From a virus, in the IMG/VR virus record IMGVR_UViG_3300018065_000015, positions 1 to 64,000 of that record: a stretch of 64,000 nucleotides of DNA; one strand, given 5' to 3'. Of the stretch, positions 50,947 to 59,648 are shown in pieces. The position numbers and the translations under genes are program-made. The notes below the pieces were generated by a model. It searched no databases, was not told where the DNA came from, and was given only the letters and a program-made list of their open reading frames with translations. Every line of letters starts with the position of its first letter. Positions within the stretch are counted from its first letter, which is position 1.

Positions 50947-52426
50947 CGATTACGTCGTCGTCATTGGTCCCGTCATTGTCGATCGCTACTTCGTGGGCAA
51001 ACCCAGACGACTTGACCGTACGGCGCCGGTGCCTCTAATCGGCGTCACGGGACAGTTCTGGGCGCCCGGTGGCGGCGGCAATGCCGCAAACTGCTTGGCC
51101 CATCTGGCCCTCCCAACGACGTTCGTCGGCATGGTCGGAGACGACGACGCCGGCGAAGAGTATCTCAAGGCACCGATGCCTCCCAACCTGCAGCTGAAGG
51201 TTGGCAAATACGCTAACTACAGCACCCCCGTAAAAACCCGCGTCTATGCCAACAATCGCCTTGTAGCACGGTTTGACGCGGACGATCCTTACACAGGGTC
51301 GTTCGAGTCTACGACTGCGTCCTTATTTTTTAGCGCTGTGGCAGAGAAGCCGCCTTTGGCGATACTTATCAGCGACTACAACAAGGGGGTGTGCACGCCC
51401 GACATCATCGGGTCCGTGCTGCTCTACGGCGAGGATCACAACGTCCCCGTGATCGTGGACCCTGATCCGGCGCACACAGAGAGCTATCAGGGCGCTACGC
51501 TACTCACGCCGAACGCCGACGAGGCAATGCGGATGGCAGCGGCCTGCGGGTATGCAGATCGCGCAACCGATCCGGTCGAAGCAGCTGACTTCCTGGCCAA
51601 CAAGTTCGATTGTGACGTCCTCGTCACGCTCGGCAGCCACGGAATGGTGCTGGTTCCGCCCCACGGGCAGGAACGGTTCCCGCTGCAAGCGCTGCCCGCC
51701 GCTGCGATCGATACGTGCGGTTGCGGAGATGCTGTGGCGTCGGCGATGACCTACGGGATTGCCACCGGAATGAACGCACGCACGGCTACGCGCTTTGCAA
51801 ACGTGTCCGGTTCGCTATGCTGCGAGATCATTGGTGCTATGCCCATCCCGCTGCACCGCCTCAACCAACGCGTGACGCTGTCGCTCGGGCTCGATCGAAA
51901 GGTCGTGACCCTCGACGAGCTGCGTCTCCTGCGGCAATCCGTCGCCGTCGCCGGCGAAATCTTCGGGGTTGCCAACGGCGTGTTCGACGGCGTCCACGAC
52001 GGGCACACCTCGCTGCTACGGCAGGCCAGGGAGCATTGTGACTTCCTGGCGGTGCTCGTGAACACTGACGAATCGGCGGAGCGCATCAAGCGCCGACCGC
52101 AACACAGTCAGATAGCCCGTTCGCTCAGCCTGGCGGCGCATCCGTTGGTGGATGCGGTGCTGCTGTTCGACGGCGATAACGCAGTACCAGAGTATCAGGC
52201 GTTGCAGCCCGATATCATGGTAAAAGGGCCGGACTACAAGGATAGGGAAGACCTGCTACCGGAAGCTGCGGTGCTGCCTGAATGGGGCGGCGAGCTGCGG
52301 TTGGCCGAGCTAGAGGTCGACGTCAGTAGTACCCAACTGCGGGAAGAAGATGAGGCCCTCAAAGAGAGCACTGCGCCAGGAGAGACTGAAGACAGCGCTG
52401 GAGGAGCTGGAGACGCTGCGGACTGA
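50915..52426 (+). CDS. hldE: HldE-like bifunctional heptose kinase/nucleotidyltransferase
   Basis: 503 aa with both HldE domains. The N-terminal PfkB kinase (about 10-315) has APGGGGNAANCLAHL and DTCGCGDAVASAM with the catalytic Asp. The C-terminal cytidylyltransferase-fold domain (about 345-480) has GVFDGVHDGHTSLL, the HxGH motif. In bacteria this enzyme makes ADP-heptose for LPS core. In a phage it might maintain receptor or precursor synthesis, modify DNA or protein, or affect host sensing of heptose nucleotides; the sequence does not decide. Confidence 0.83.
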   Translation: MTNSTEELASDDYVVVIGPVIVDRYFVGKPRRLDRTAPVPLIGVTGQFWAPGGGGNAANCLAHLALPTTFVGMVGDDDAGEEYLKAPMPPNLQLKVGKYANYSTPVKTRVYANNRLVARFDADDPYTGSFESTTASLFFSAVAEKPPLAILISDYNKGVCTPDIIGSVLLYGEDHNVPVIVDPDPAHTESYQGATLLTPNADEAMRMAAACGYADRATDPVEAADFLANKFDCDVLVTLGSHGMVLVPPHGQERFPLQALPAAAIDTCGCGDAVASAMTYGIATGMNARTATRFANVSGSLCCEIIGAMPIPLHRLNQRVTLSLGLDRKVVTLDELRLLRQSVAVAGEIFGVANGVFDGVHDGHTSLLRQAREHCDFLAVLVNTDESAERIKRRPQHSQIARSLSLAAHPLVDAVLLFDGDNAVPEYQALQPDIMVKGPDYKDREDLLPEAAVLPEWGGELRLAELEVDVSSTQLREEDEALKESTAPGETEDSAGGAGDAAD

Positions 52427-52655
52427 ACTCGCCTTCGACGAGATCACCGTAACGCTCAGCGACTTCCAACGACACTGGCAGTTCAAATATGGCGACAAGC
52501 ATTTGGCGGACTGGTGGCCAGCTTCTGCGAAGGGACAGCTCACAGGGTCACAAGACTCCGTCGACTGTGTGAGCACGTCTCAAGCGCAGAAGCTGGCCAT
52601 CGCCGCTAAGAAGAAGCTGTTTACCGAGATTCGGCAGGCGCTTCAGCAGAGGTGA
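52350..52655 (+). CDS. Unknown small protein, 101 aa
   Basis: The ATG overlaps the hldE 3' end by 77 bases. A charged helical protein. Its last 35 bases overlap the 3' end of the convergent csrA gene. Confidence 0.65.
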   Translation: MRPSKRALRQERLKTALEELETLRTELAFDEITVTLSDFQRHWQFKYGDKHLADWWPASAKGQLTGSQDSVDCVSTSQAQKLAIAAKKKLFTEIRQALQQR

Positions 52656-52794
52656 GCTCCTCTCGCAGGATTTGTACATCCGGCGGGGCGTCGACACCGA
52701 GGCGGATCCGATCACGACCAGTGCGGATGACCGTGACGGTGATGTCGTCGCCAATCTTGATCTGCTCACCTTCTTTGCGGGACAGGACCAACAT
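52621..52794 (-). CDS. csrA: Carbon storage regulator CsrA
   Basis: 57 aa on the minus strand. It begins MLVLSRKEGEQIKIGDDI and continues ITVTVIRTGRDRIRLGVDAP, then VQILREEL, matching CsrA throughout. R6 and the RxxI/L-REE segment that form the RNA-binding edge (R44 in E. coli numbering) are present. AAGGAGG lies 6 bases upstream. CsrA dimers bind GGA in hairpin loops of mRNA leaders and usually block translation. A phage copy could control phage or host mRNAs; the AGGA-loop hairpin 450 bases downstream is a candidate target. Confidence 0.92.
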   Translation of the reverse strand: MLVLSRKEGEQIKIGDDITVTVIRTGRDRIRLGVDAPPDVQILREELTSAEAPAESR

Positions 52795-52863
52795 GGTAGA
52801 CCTCCTTGTGCTTGCAGTAACAATACGCCCAGTTTATCACCTTCGGACCCCCGGAGCAACCAA

Positions 52864-53238
52864 ATGGGACAATTTCACTTCATGCAGATGTACAACGACG
52901 CCGCGGCGCGCGACTGCGCTGCCATGCCGCAGGCGTTGCTGATGATCGGAGCCGTTACGGCGGCTGAAAAGGACGCACGCGGGATGGGATATTGGGATGA
53001 CCTGACCATCGACGTGCTGTTCGAGAAGGCTCGCAGGCTTGTTGACCTGAGGGACTGTTTTTCGGAACGACTAAAGCTTATGCTATTGGATGGTGAAATC
53101 CTCGTCTTAGTCCGGGACCCTGTAGATGGACGCGTCCATCGGCTCCGAGACACCGACGTGATCGATTTCGATGACCCGATAGTAGGCCCGGAGCAGTTCT
53201 TTACATTGGCTGAAAAGCTGATCGAGCACTCGGCCTGA
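52864..53238 (+). CDS. Unknown protein, 124 aa
   Basis: The ATG at 52864 has GGAG upstream and follows the csrA start divergently by 69 bases. A helical protein with an acidic C terminus. No family recognised. Precedes the hairpin-led SbcD-like gene. Confidence 0.7.
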   Translation: MGQFHFMQMYNDAAARDCAAMPQALLMIGAVTAAEKDARGMGYWDDLTIDVLFEKARRLVDLRDCFSERLKLMLLDGEILVLVRDPVDGRVHRLRDTDVIDFDDPIVGPEQFFTLAEKLIEHSA

Positions 53239-53241
53239 ATC

Positions 53242-53257
53242 TTATTCAGGAGAATAA
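53242..53257 (+). promoter_or_regulatory. Repeated TTATTC/GAATAA hairpin, copy e, with AGGA loop
   Basis: TTATTC-AGGA-GAATAA, with the ribosome site AGGAG exposed in the loop and the ATG two bases after the stem. A GGA in a hairpin loop at a ribosome site is the classical CsrA binding arrangement. Confidence 0.62.
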
Positions 53258-53258
53258 A

Positions 53259-54476
53259 ATGGCAGCGAGACCGCTAGCACTGGTATCGGCTGACTGGCAT
53301 CTTCGTAAGTACGACCGCGTGTGGTACCGACGTGACACGCTGCGCGGCGACGCCGCGTGGGGCGTCCGACAGGTATGCGACATTGCGGCCGAGCAAATGC
53401 CTGATTGTCTGATCCTGCTGGGCGACCTGTTCGACCAGCGGCTGCAGCAGTCAGATTCTCTGATGCTCATGCGACGAGCTATGGCTGATTTCCAGGAGAA
53501 CAATATCCAAGTGCAGTTCATTCAAGGACAGCACGAGCGGTCTTCACCGACGCTGATGAAGTCGATCCACAGCTGGTCACAGCATATCGACGAGCGGATG
53601 GTGGAGTTGGACAACGGCAACCTGCTCATGTACGGCCTGGATTATCGCAATCCGGTCGAGGTTGAGGAGGCGCTGCGTGCCGTGCCTACAAACGCTGACA
53701 TTTTGGCGACTCATCAGGTTTGGAAGGATTACCTTGGCGAGGAGCGCGGCGATGCCTGGTTCCACTGGGCGCCGACGCAGTTCATTGCCACGGGAGATTT
53801 CCACAAAGCGAAATTCGAGACGCGTGGGACGCAGAAGATCCTGTCACCGGGACCGCTCTGCATGCAGAACATCGGCGAGGATCACGAGAAGTTCGTGTTC
53901 ATGCTGAACTCTGATCTCACCGTCACGCCATACAAATTGCGATCGCGCGGCTACTATGAGGCACGCCTGTACGAGGAAGCGCAACTCGAGCAATTCCTCG
54001 ACGAGTGGGACGCCTCCCCGGCGAAGATCCCGCAGGTTGGCGTGCCGCCCGCCGTCGCAACAAACATCATCCGCGTTTGGTACCGTTCGGATATTCCCGA
54101 CGCCAAGCCGCGGTTGGAAGGTAGGATCGGCTCATCGGCCCACCTATTTACAACGATGATCCCTGTCGAAGACCAGGCACAGACGGTCGACGCCGAGCGG
54201 CGTGTCCAGGCTGTACTTGGTGCGGGCATGGTCGGATGCATCAACGAGTTTTACGGAGATGACCCTCGCGCATGCGCAGATGCCGTGCGGCTCTACCGTA
54301 GCAAAGACATCCAAACCGAGCTACTTTCAATCTTCAAGGAGCAAGTTAGTGTCCCTAACGGTCACCGAGAAGGAACATTTCAAGACGAGACTCCAGGAGA
54401 TCCACGATCGAGCGACTGCACAACTGACGGCCGACGCGCCAGCGTGGGAGCCACGGCTCCGCAACAAGGCAGCTAA
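53259..54476 (+). CDS. sbcD: Mre11/SbcD-like nuclease subunit
   Basis: 405 aa. Metallophosphoesterase motifs in order: SADWHL (near 10), GDLFDQ (near 54), GQHER in place of GNHE (near 90), THQVWK (near 150), and GDFHKAKF (near 172). These fit Mre11/SbcD and the phage T4 gp47 group. It should pair with the Rad50-like protein at 55750-57894 to process DNA ends. The last 43 residues overlap the next gene in another frame and may be dispensable. Confidence 0.85.
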   Translation: MAARPLALVSADWHLRKYDRVWYRRDTLRGDAAWGVRQVCDIAAEQMPDCLILLGDLFDQRLQQSDSLMLMRRAMADFQENNIQVQFIQGQHERSSPTLMKSIHSWSQHIDERMVELDNGNLLMYGLDYRNPVEVEEALRAVPTNADILATHQVWKDYLGEERGDAWFHWAPTQFIATGDFHKAKFETRGTQKILSPGPLCMQNIGEDHEKFVFMLNSDLTVTPYKLRSRGYYEARLYEEAQLEQFLDEWDASPAKIPQVGVPPAVATNIIRVWYRSDIPDAKPRLEGRIGSSAHLFTTMIPVEDQAQTVDAERRVQAVLGAGMVGCINEFYGDDPRACADAVRLYRSKDIQTELLSIFKEQVSVPNGHREGTFQDETPGDPRSSDCTTDGRRASVGATAPQQGS

Positions 54477-54963
54477 GGTCGTCGAACAGCAGTTCGGCGT
54501 CGCGGAACTTCTGAATAAACAAATGGAAATTCGGCGTCAGCGGCGCGAGCTAGGCAGACAACTAGAGCAGCTCGACACCGAGATCTATGAGAAAATCCAC
54601 GGCCTGCTGTCAGATGACGCACCCTGGGTCGAGGACGATAGGCGTTACTACAGCCGTAACCGCCATGAACGCCAGGAATTCGCACGCTACCCGGAGAACT
54701 GCCGACAGCCAATGCGCTGCCAGCTTCAATACGAGTTCGAAAAACTCCGGGCAGAGCATCCCATTGGACGCGCTCTTGCTGAACTCAAGGACCGCGTTGA
54801 CCATTACCGAGATCGCATCATTGCGTGCGCATCGCACGCAAAGATGGAGACATTATGGGAGGAGGTTGTCGAAGAGCTGGGCAACTTCGAGCCCAGTGAT
54901 CCCGACGCCCGGACTCCTAGAAAGGTGGAGACCGCCCGTGTCACACACGATAAGAAGAAGTGA
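54349..54963 (+). CDS. Helical protein with shared C-terminal tag, 204 aa
   Basis: GTG start with AAGGAG 8 bases upstream, inside the end of the SbcD-like gene. Coiled-coil rich. The C terminus ARTPRKVETARVTHD aligns with the window's tag. Its position between the two nuclease subunits suggests a role linked to them, but that is inference. Confidence 0.7.
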   Translation: MSLTVTEKEHFKTRLQEIHDRATAQLTADAPAWEPRLRNKAAKVVEQQFGVAELLNKQMEIRRQRRELGRQLEQLDTEIYEKIHGLLSDDAPWVEDDRRYYSRNRHERQEFARYPENCRQPMRCQLQYEFEKLRAEHPIGRALAELKDRVDHYRDRIIACASHAKMETLWEEVVEELGNFEPSDPDARTPRKVETARVTHDKKK

Positions 54964-55324
54964 GCTGCCGCCGATAGTGCTTCCGAACATTATCGAGCAG
55001 GCTGTGAAGGAAACCGAGGCTGCGATGCGGGAAGCTATGGAACGCATCAAGAACATGCCGACGACACTGCTTGCCGTGGATACCGAGTCGGGGGCTATAA
55101 AAGCCGTCGACGAGTTCTCTACGGAAGCAGTGGCAGCCCGCTGTAGCCATGAATGTCCGTGCGTTATCGGTGAAACCCATTACCGCGCACCAAATTGCCC
55201 CAATAGGAGCCCCCATGGAACATTACCCAAGCCATCTGACCCCGGCGTTGCCGATTTTCTTGGACCGAATCCGGTCGGCTGCACAATCACTCCCGGTGCA
55301 CATAAGCCATCCGCCCGCGACTGA
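54938..55324 (+). CDS. Unknown Cys-containing protein, 128 aa
   Basis: GTG start with GGTGGAG upstream. A helical N-terminal half, then CSHECPC and more Cys/His that may bind metal. The last 110 bases overlap the next gene, so the tail is uncertain. Confidence 0.55.
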   Translation: MSHTIRRSELPPIVLPNIIEQAVKETEAAMREAMERIKNMPTTLLAVDTESGAIKAVDEFSTEAVAARCSHECPCVIGETHYRAPNCPNRSPHGTLPKPSDPGVADFLGPNPVGCTITPGAHKPSARD

Positions 55325-55418
55325 ATCCGCTGATCGGTCGTACGGAATGACCTGTGTGCAGGCGCTCCGGATGTATGCGCCGGACCTGATCGAAGAAGGG
55401 AGGGTGATCATAGAATGA
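55215..55418 (+). CDS. Unknown small protein, 67 aa
   Basis: AGGAG 6 bases upstream of the ATG. Small and soluble; ATGA overlap with the next gene. Confidence 0.62.
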   Translation: MEHYPSHLTPALPIFLDRIRSAAQSLPVHISHPPATESADRSYGMTCVQALRMYAPDLIEEGRVIIE

Positions 55419-55753
55419 GTGCGGACCTCACGTTGAAGTACGCAACCACTTTCACGAGTCTTGCTAACGCTATGCGACTTGTGAAGGCGTCGCTGCTGGC
55501 CCTCAAGGATGCCAGCGATAATCTCAACGACTGGTGGGACGACCAAGACCTCGAAGGTGTGGAGGACGAGGACGAGTTCCTCGCCAAGAAAGCCGCCGAG
55601 ACTTTTGGCATCCCGGAGAGCTTCGCGCTCGCCCTTGTCGACTTTTCGTTGCTTCCAGAGATCAAAGGTATGAAGGCTGCGCCGCCTGACGCCATGACGC
55701 TCGCCGAAGCGCTATCACTACTGCACCCCCTAACAAGTGAGAGCTGGCCATGA
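55415..55753 (+). CDS. Unknown acidic protein, 112 aa
   Basis: ATGA overlap at its start and a four-base overlap with the Rad50-like gene at its end. Helical and acidic, with a WWDDQDLEGVEDEDE stretch. Confidence 0.7.
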   Translation: MSADLTLKYATTFTSLANAMRLVKASLLALKDASDNLNDWWDDQDLEGVEDEDEFLAKKAAETFGIPESFALALVDFSLLPEIKGMKAAPPDAMTLAEALSLLHPLTSESWP

Positions 55754-57894
55754 TAATCCAGAAGGTCAACCTTCGACATTTCTGCCAGCACATCCAGGAA
55801 GAATTCACGCTGTCGCCTGGGCTCAACATGATCGTTGGGCCCAACGGCAGCGGGAAGACCAACCTCCTGCGTGCTACGCAGTTTCTCGTCACGGGGGACT
55901 CGGGCGGCAATCGCCCCAAGGCGGACGACGTCTACCAAGGCGTGTTCGGCTCAAACGAGGAGTCCTTTGTGAGCGGCCAGCTGTTGCACGAGGGAACAGT
56001 CATTACCCTCAAGCGTGCGCTCCAGCCGGCGACAGCCAATCTCATGGAGATCGGCGACGAGACCTGGACGTCTGTCAATGCCATTAACAGCGAGCTGTTC
56101 CGACGGCTGGGCACGACGAAGAAGCAGATCCACGACTACATCTTCGTCCGCCAACGCGGCATCGACGAGATGTTCGACCAAAAGCCCGCCGAGCGGGCCG
56201 CATCGCTGGCATCCCTCTTCGGCCTCGACAAGGCTGAGAAGATCTGGAAGCAGACCGGCGACTTCCTCAAAACGATCGAGGTGCCGACCACGACGTTGAG
56301 TCTGGATGAGCTGAACGCGCAGCACGCTGACATACAGGTGCAGATCACCGAGCTCAACAACCAGTTCGCGGCGCTCCATCTACCACTCGACGGCGACGCC
56401 AAGCTTGCGGAACATCAAACCGTGATCGACGGCTGTAAGCAGCGTGAGATGCTGATGAACAAGCAGGCGGTCCTGGAGAAGACGCGTGAAGAGACGCTCG
56501 CTTCTGCCAAGGCTGCGATGTCGTACCGGCAACAGTTGCAGACAGAGGCTACGCTGCTGGAGAACGCTATGGCCGCCGTCAGCGTCGAAGCCAATGACGC
56601 GCACGGCGAGCTGGCACGTTGGGACGCGTACGATAAGTCGCTGACAGCGCGCGAGCAGTTCGTCGCCGACGAGCTGGCTTTTCGTACCAAGTGGCCGAGT
56701 CATCCGAAGCAGCCGCGCGAGGTCGCACCGCTCGGTGAGGACCTTGTCGAGGCGTTGAAGGGCTATCGTGCAGTGCGTAACAGTCTCACCAACAGCATCA
56801 AAGGCCTGGAGGATGAGGACGACAACTGTCCGACGTGTGGCCAGCCACTGCCCGAGGCCGACCAGGCCACGGCACGCTTGCAGGAGCTGCACGATCAGCT
56901 GCGTGAGTGCGAGATGGAACGACAGCCGCTCGAGGAACAGCAACGTGCGTACGATCAGTACTGCGCCGAGCTGTTACACTGGCAACGGCAGTGCGAGGAG
57001 ATGGATAAAGAGCAGGAAGCCTTGGAGCAACGCAAAGAGGCCCTGCAGCTGGTTGAGCAACCACGCAGCGCGCGTGACGCTCTCCAGGCCGTCATCGACG
57101 AGCACACCGAGTTCTGTGCGGCGCATAAGGAGATCCAGGAGAAGCTTAAGGTGGCGCTTGCTACTGAGGCCAGCCTCGACGCGAAGCTGGACCAGCAAAA
57201 CCAGACGCACTTTGAGCAGACCGCGGAGATCGACTCGCTGCATAAGTACACGGCGGAGGCCGCTACCATTGCTCGCCAGGAGTTGCAGCAGCTGAAAGGC
57301 CGGCTGGCGCAGGCCACCGAGCTCGACAAGCAGATCGCTGTGCTGCGCGCCACGCTCGACGGCGTGGAGTCGAAGATCGACGACGTGCGGCGTGTGGAGC
57401 AAAAGAGCATCCGCACTCGGCAGGCTGTCGACCACCTGCAGCGTATCCGAGACATGTACCACCGCAACGAGGCCCCGCGCTTGGTGTCCTACACCTATAT
57501 CGAGAACATGCTCGACGAGGTGAACCGAACACTGGAGCTATTCGAGGCGCCTTTCCGGGTGGAGATGGACGAGGATCTGGGCTTCATCTGCCGGTTTACC
57601 GATGGTATTCGGGTGCAGCCCGACAGTCGGCTCTCGGTCGGCGAGCGGATCGTTCTTGCTATGGCGTTCCGCATTACAGTAAACTCTACGTTCGCAGGTC
57701 AGGTGGGTGTCCTCATTCTGGACGAGCCCACTGCCGGCCTTGACGAACACAACCTCGGCTGTCTACCGCACGCCCTGGAACGTCTGCAGGTACTATCTGC
57801 AGAGCGTGGACTCCAGGTTTTGTTCGTCACGCACGAACCGCGGATTCAGCACCTGTTTGACAACGTCATTACGTTACGAGCCCATGAAAACTGA
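55750..57894 (+). CDS. sbcC: Rad50/SbcC-like ATPase subunit
   Basis: 714 aa. Walker A GPNGSGKT near 30, a long coiled coil broken by the zinc-hook CPTCGQPL near 360, then the ABC signature LSVGERIVLAMAF near 628 and Walker B VLILDEPTAGLDEH near 655. It is the SMC-like partner of the SbcD-like nuclease and is analogous to T4 gp46. It is shorter than bacterial SbcC, as usual for phages. Last four bases and the next start overlap. Confidence 0.9.
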   Translation: MIIQKVNLRHFCQHIQEEFTLSPGLNMIVGPNGSGKTNLLRATQFLVTGDSGGNRPKADDVYQGVFGSNEESFVSGQLLHEGTVITLKRALQPATANLMEIGDETWTSVNAINSELFRRLGTTKKQIHDYIFVRQRGIDEMFDQKPAERAASLASLFGLDKAEKIWKQTGDFLKTIEVPTTTLSLDELNAQHADIQVQITELNNQFAALHLPLDGDAKLAEHQTVIDGCKQREMLMNKQAVLEKTREETLASAKAAMSYRQQLQTEATLLENAMAAVSVEANDAHGELARWDAYDKSLTAREQFVADELAFRTKWPSHPKQPREVAPLGEDLVEALKGYRAVRNSLTNSIKGLEDEDDNCPTCGQPLPEADQATARLQELHDQLRECEMERQPLEEQQRAYDQYCAELLHWQRQCEEMDKEQEALEQRKEALQLVEQPRSARDALQAVIDEHTEFCAAHKEIQEKLKVALATEASLDAKLDQQNQTHFEQTAEIDSLHKYTAEAATIARQELQQLKGRLAQATELDKQIAVLRATLDGVESKIDDVRRVEQKSIRTRQAVDHLQRIRDMYHRNEAPRLVSYTYIENMLDEVNRTLELFEAPFRVEMDEDLGFICRFTDGIRVQPDSRLSVGERIVLAMAFRITVNSTFAGQVGVLILDEPTAGLDEHNLGCLPHALERLQVLSAERGLQVLFVTHEPRIQHLFDNVITLRAHEN

Positions 57895-58924
57895 TTCGCA
57901 GATCCTTAAGCTGCATGTTGCTCACAAGCAAGTGTGGTATTTGGATGGCATGGATATAGCACGGACCGATGGCCACGCGATCGAGGACTTCCTCGATACA
58001 AGCCGGCTACAGTGCGCCGAGCGGGTCCGCCTGCTCGGTCTCCATGCCAATGCGAGGCTCATTACGGCGTTGTACGACCGCAAGCTCAAAGGTCAGCCCT
58101 TGGAGATTGAAGTCGCATCGCCGTTGGCGTGCGCGTCTGTTGCGGAGCGTCATAACCCAGAGGCTGTGCTGTATCGCATGCGCCTCTTCGAACGCGCTCC
58201 GAGTGTCGGCGGCTTTCATACCGTCACTGAGAACGACTACCGTGCATATGCCCTCGCGGTCGAAACCATGCAGAGCGTCTTTAACAACATGCCAACAACC
58301 CAGCAGGCGTTACGACTTCTGCGTGCCCATCCAGCGTGGCGCGCAGTGTCGTTCATCCACAGCGTCAACCCCATGGCTGTCGCTGGCCTGCTCAGCTACA
58401 TGCTCGATCCGCGGTGGTTCGTTGACCCGTGCTACCCGGACCGTTTGAGTAAGCTGTACATGAGTCTCGGGCTGCATCCAAAGACGCAGGCTGGGGTGAC
58501 GTTGGGCGGTGCGCAGCACCGTAACCACAAACGCTGTGCGCTGGTACTGCGTTGCTGGAAAGACAGAACACGTGAGGGCGAGGTGCGCAGCAAGTTCGAA
58601 GTCACCGCGCCTGTCGCCGTGACAGGCAGCTCCGAACTCGGGCTCGCACCGTATGACTTCTCGTGGCGTCAGTGGGGATTGCACATGGGTATCGGCATGG
58701 ACACCGACATCGAACCCAATCCTGTCAAGGCGGATCTGCGTGCGTCACAACGCTTCGTGGCCTTCCTGAGGCATACGTGGCTGGATGCGCTTTATCGCGA
58801 TTCGAGTGCCTTGCCAGGCGTCAATACCGAACTGTTCCGACCCGGCGATTTCTTCAAGCAACACAAGGAGATCATCGCTTACCAACAGCACGTGGAAGCG
58901 ACCGAAGGAGACAGTTACTGCTGA
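57884..58924 (+). CDS. Unknown protein, 346 aa
   Basis: The ATG overlaps the end of the Rad50-like gene. A mixed alpha/beta protein with several Trp, Arg and His; no motif recognised. It lies between recombination and helicase genes, so a DNA-related role is possible. A strong promoter follows it. Confidence 0.75.
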   Translation: MKTDSQILKLHVAHKQVWYLDGMDIARTDGHAIEDFLDTSRLQCAERVRLLGLHANARLITALYDRKLKGQPLEIEVASPLACASVAERHNPEAVLYRMRLFERAPSVGGFHTVTENDYRAYALAVETMQSVFNNMPTTQQALRLLRAHPAWRAVSFIHSVNPMAVAGLLSYMLDPRWFVDPCYPDRLSKLYMSLGLHPKTQAGVTLGGAQHRNHKRCALVLRCWKDRTREGEVRSKFEVTAPVAVTGSSELGLAPYDFSWRQWGLHMGIGMDTDIEPNPVKADLRASQRFVAFLRHTWLDALYRDSSALPGVNTELFRPGDFFKQHKEIIAYQQHVEATEGDSYC

Positions 58925-58993
58925 CCGTATCTAGTGGTGTTGAAGTTTCTGACCACAAAATATGGGATTGTCAAAACTGCCGGTGTTTATCCG

Positions 58994-59022
58994 TTGACAG
59001 GCTCAACAACGGCAGGTAGTAT
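58994..59022 (+). promoter_or_regulatory. Sigma70-type promoter
   Basis: TTGACA (58994-58999), 17-base spacer, TAGTAT (59017-59022). Predicted to start about 25 bases before the GTG of the next gene, which also rules out the in-frame ATG at 59021 as a start. Confidence 0.75.
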
Positions 59023-59053
59023 GCATACTGCCAACGGGCAAAAGGAAGTTCCC

Positions 59054-59506
59054 GTGATCGAAGTAAGGATACAGCTGCGGTTCAATCAGCACTCACTCGG
59101 AGACCGCCGAACTAAGCAGCTCAACCAGATGCTGCGCGACCCTGACGGCCGTGTAATGTTCATGCCGACCTGGTGGAAGGCATTGATGCGTTATGCGGCT
59201 CAAGTTGTCAATAGACACCACGATGCTGTCAAAGACATCGACTGGGCGCCCGTCATCGAGGGAACTCCAAGGGAGTACAAACGATTCTACGCCCCGCAGA
59301 AGTTCACACTTCACGAGGCGTTCTTTCCAGGGGACGAGATCATCGTACACGCAGTGCTGCCGACGGAACTTCCTATCGACGACTTCAAGGAGTTGCTTGA
59401 GGTGGCCGGCAAGTACAGAGGCATCAGTCCCTATCGCAAGGATCAGAAGTACGGCACCTTTGATGTCATTGCTGTGACGCGGAGGATCAGGACAAAACCC
59501 AAGTAA
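59054..59506 (+). CDS. Unknown protein, 150 aa
   Basis: GTG start with AAGGAAG 5 bases upstream and a sigma70-type promoter just before it. An alpha/beta protein rich in Arg and Trp. It is a one-gene unit bounded by a promoter and a terminator. Confidence 0.78.
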   Translation: MIEVRIQLRFNQHSLGDRRTKQLNQMLRDPDGRVMFMPTWWKALMRYAAQVVNRHHDAVKDIDWAPVIEGTPREYKRFYAPQKFTLHEAFFPGDEIIVHAVLPTELPIDDFKELLEVAGKYRGISPYRKDQKYGTFDVIAVTRRIRTKPK

Positions 59507-59510
59507 AAGA

Positions 59511-59541
59511 AAAGGCCCGCTGGTGGCACAGCGAGCCTTTT
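59511..59541 (+). terminator. Rho-independent terminator
   Basis: AAAGGCCCGCTG pairs with CAGCGAGCCTTT (one mismatch), with a GTGGCA loop, followed by TGTGTTT. Ends the one-gene transcript. Confidence 0.85.
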
Positions 59542-59648
59542 GTGTTTCACGACCTGCAGGGGCATGCGGTCATGGCGGTATGTTACTGCCAATGATAGCG
59601 GACCCTGCGCATGTGGTCAACCCCGTTGGGGGGACCAAAGGACGCAGA

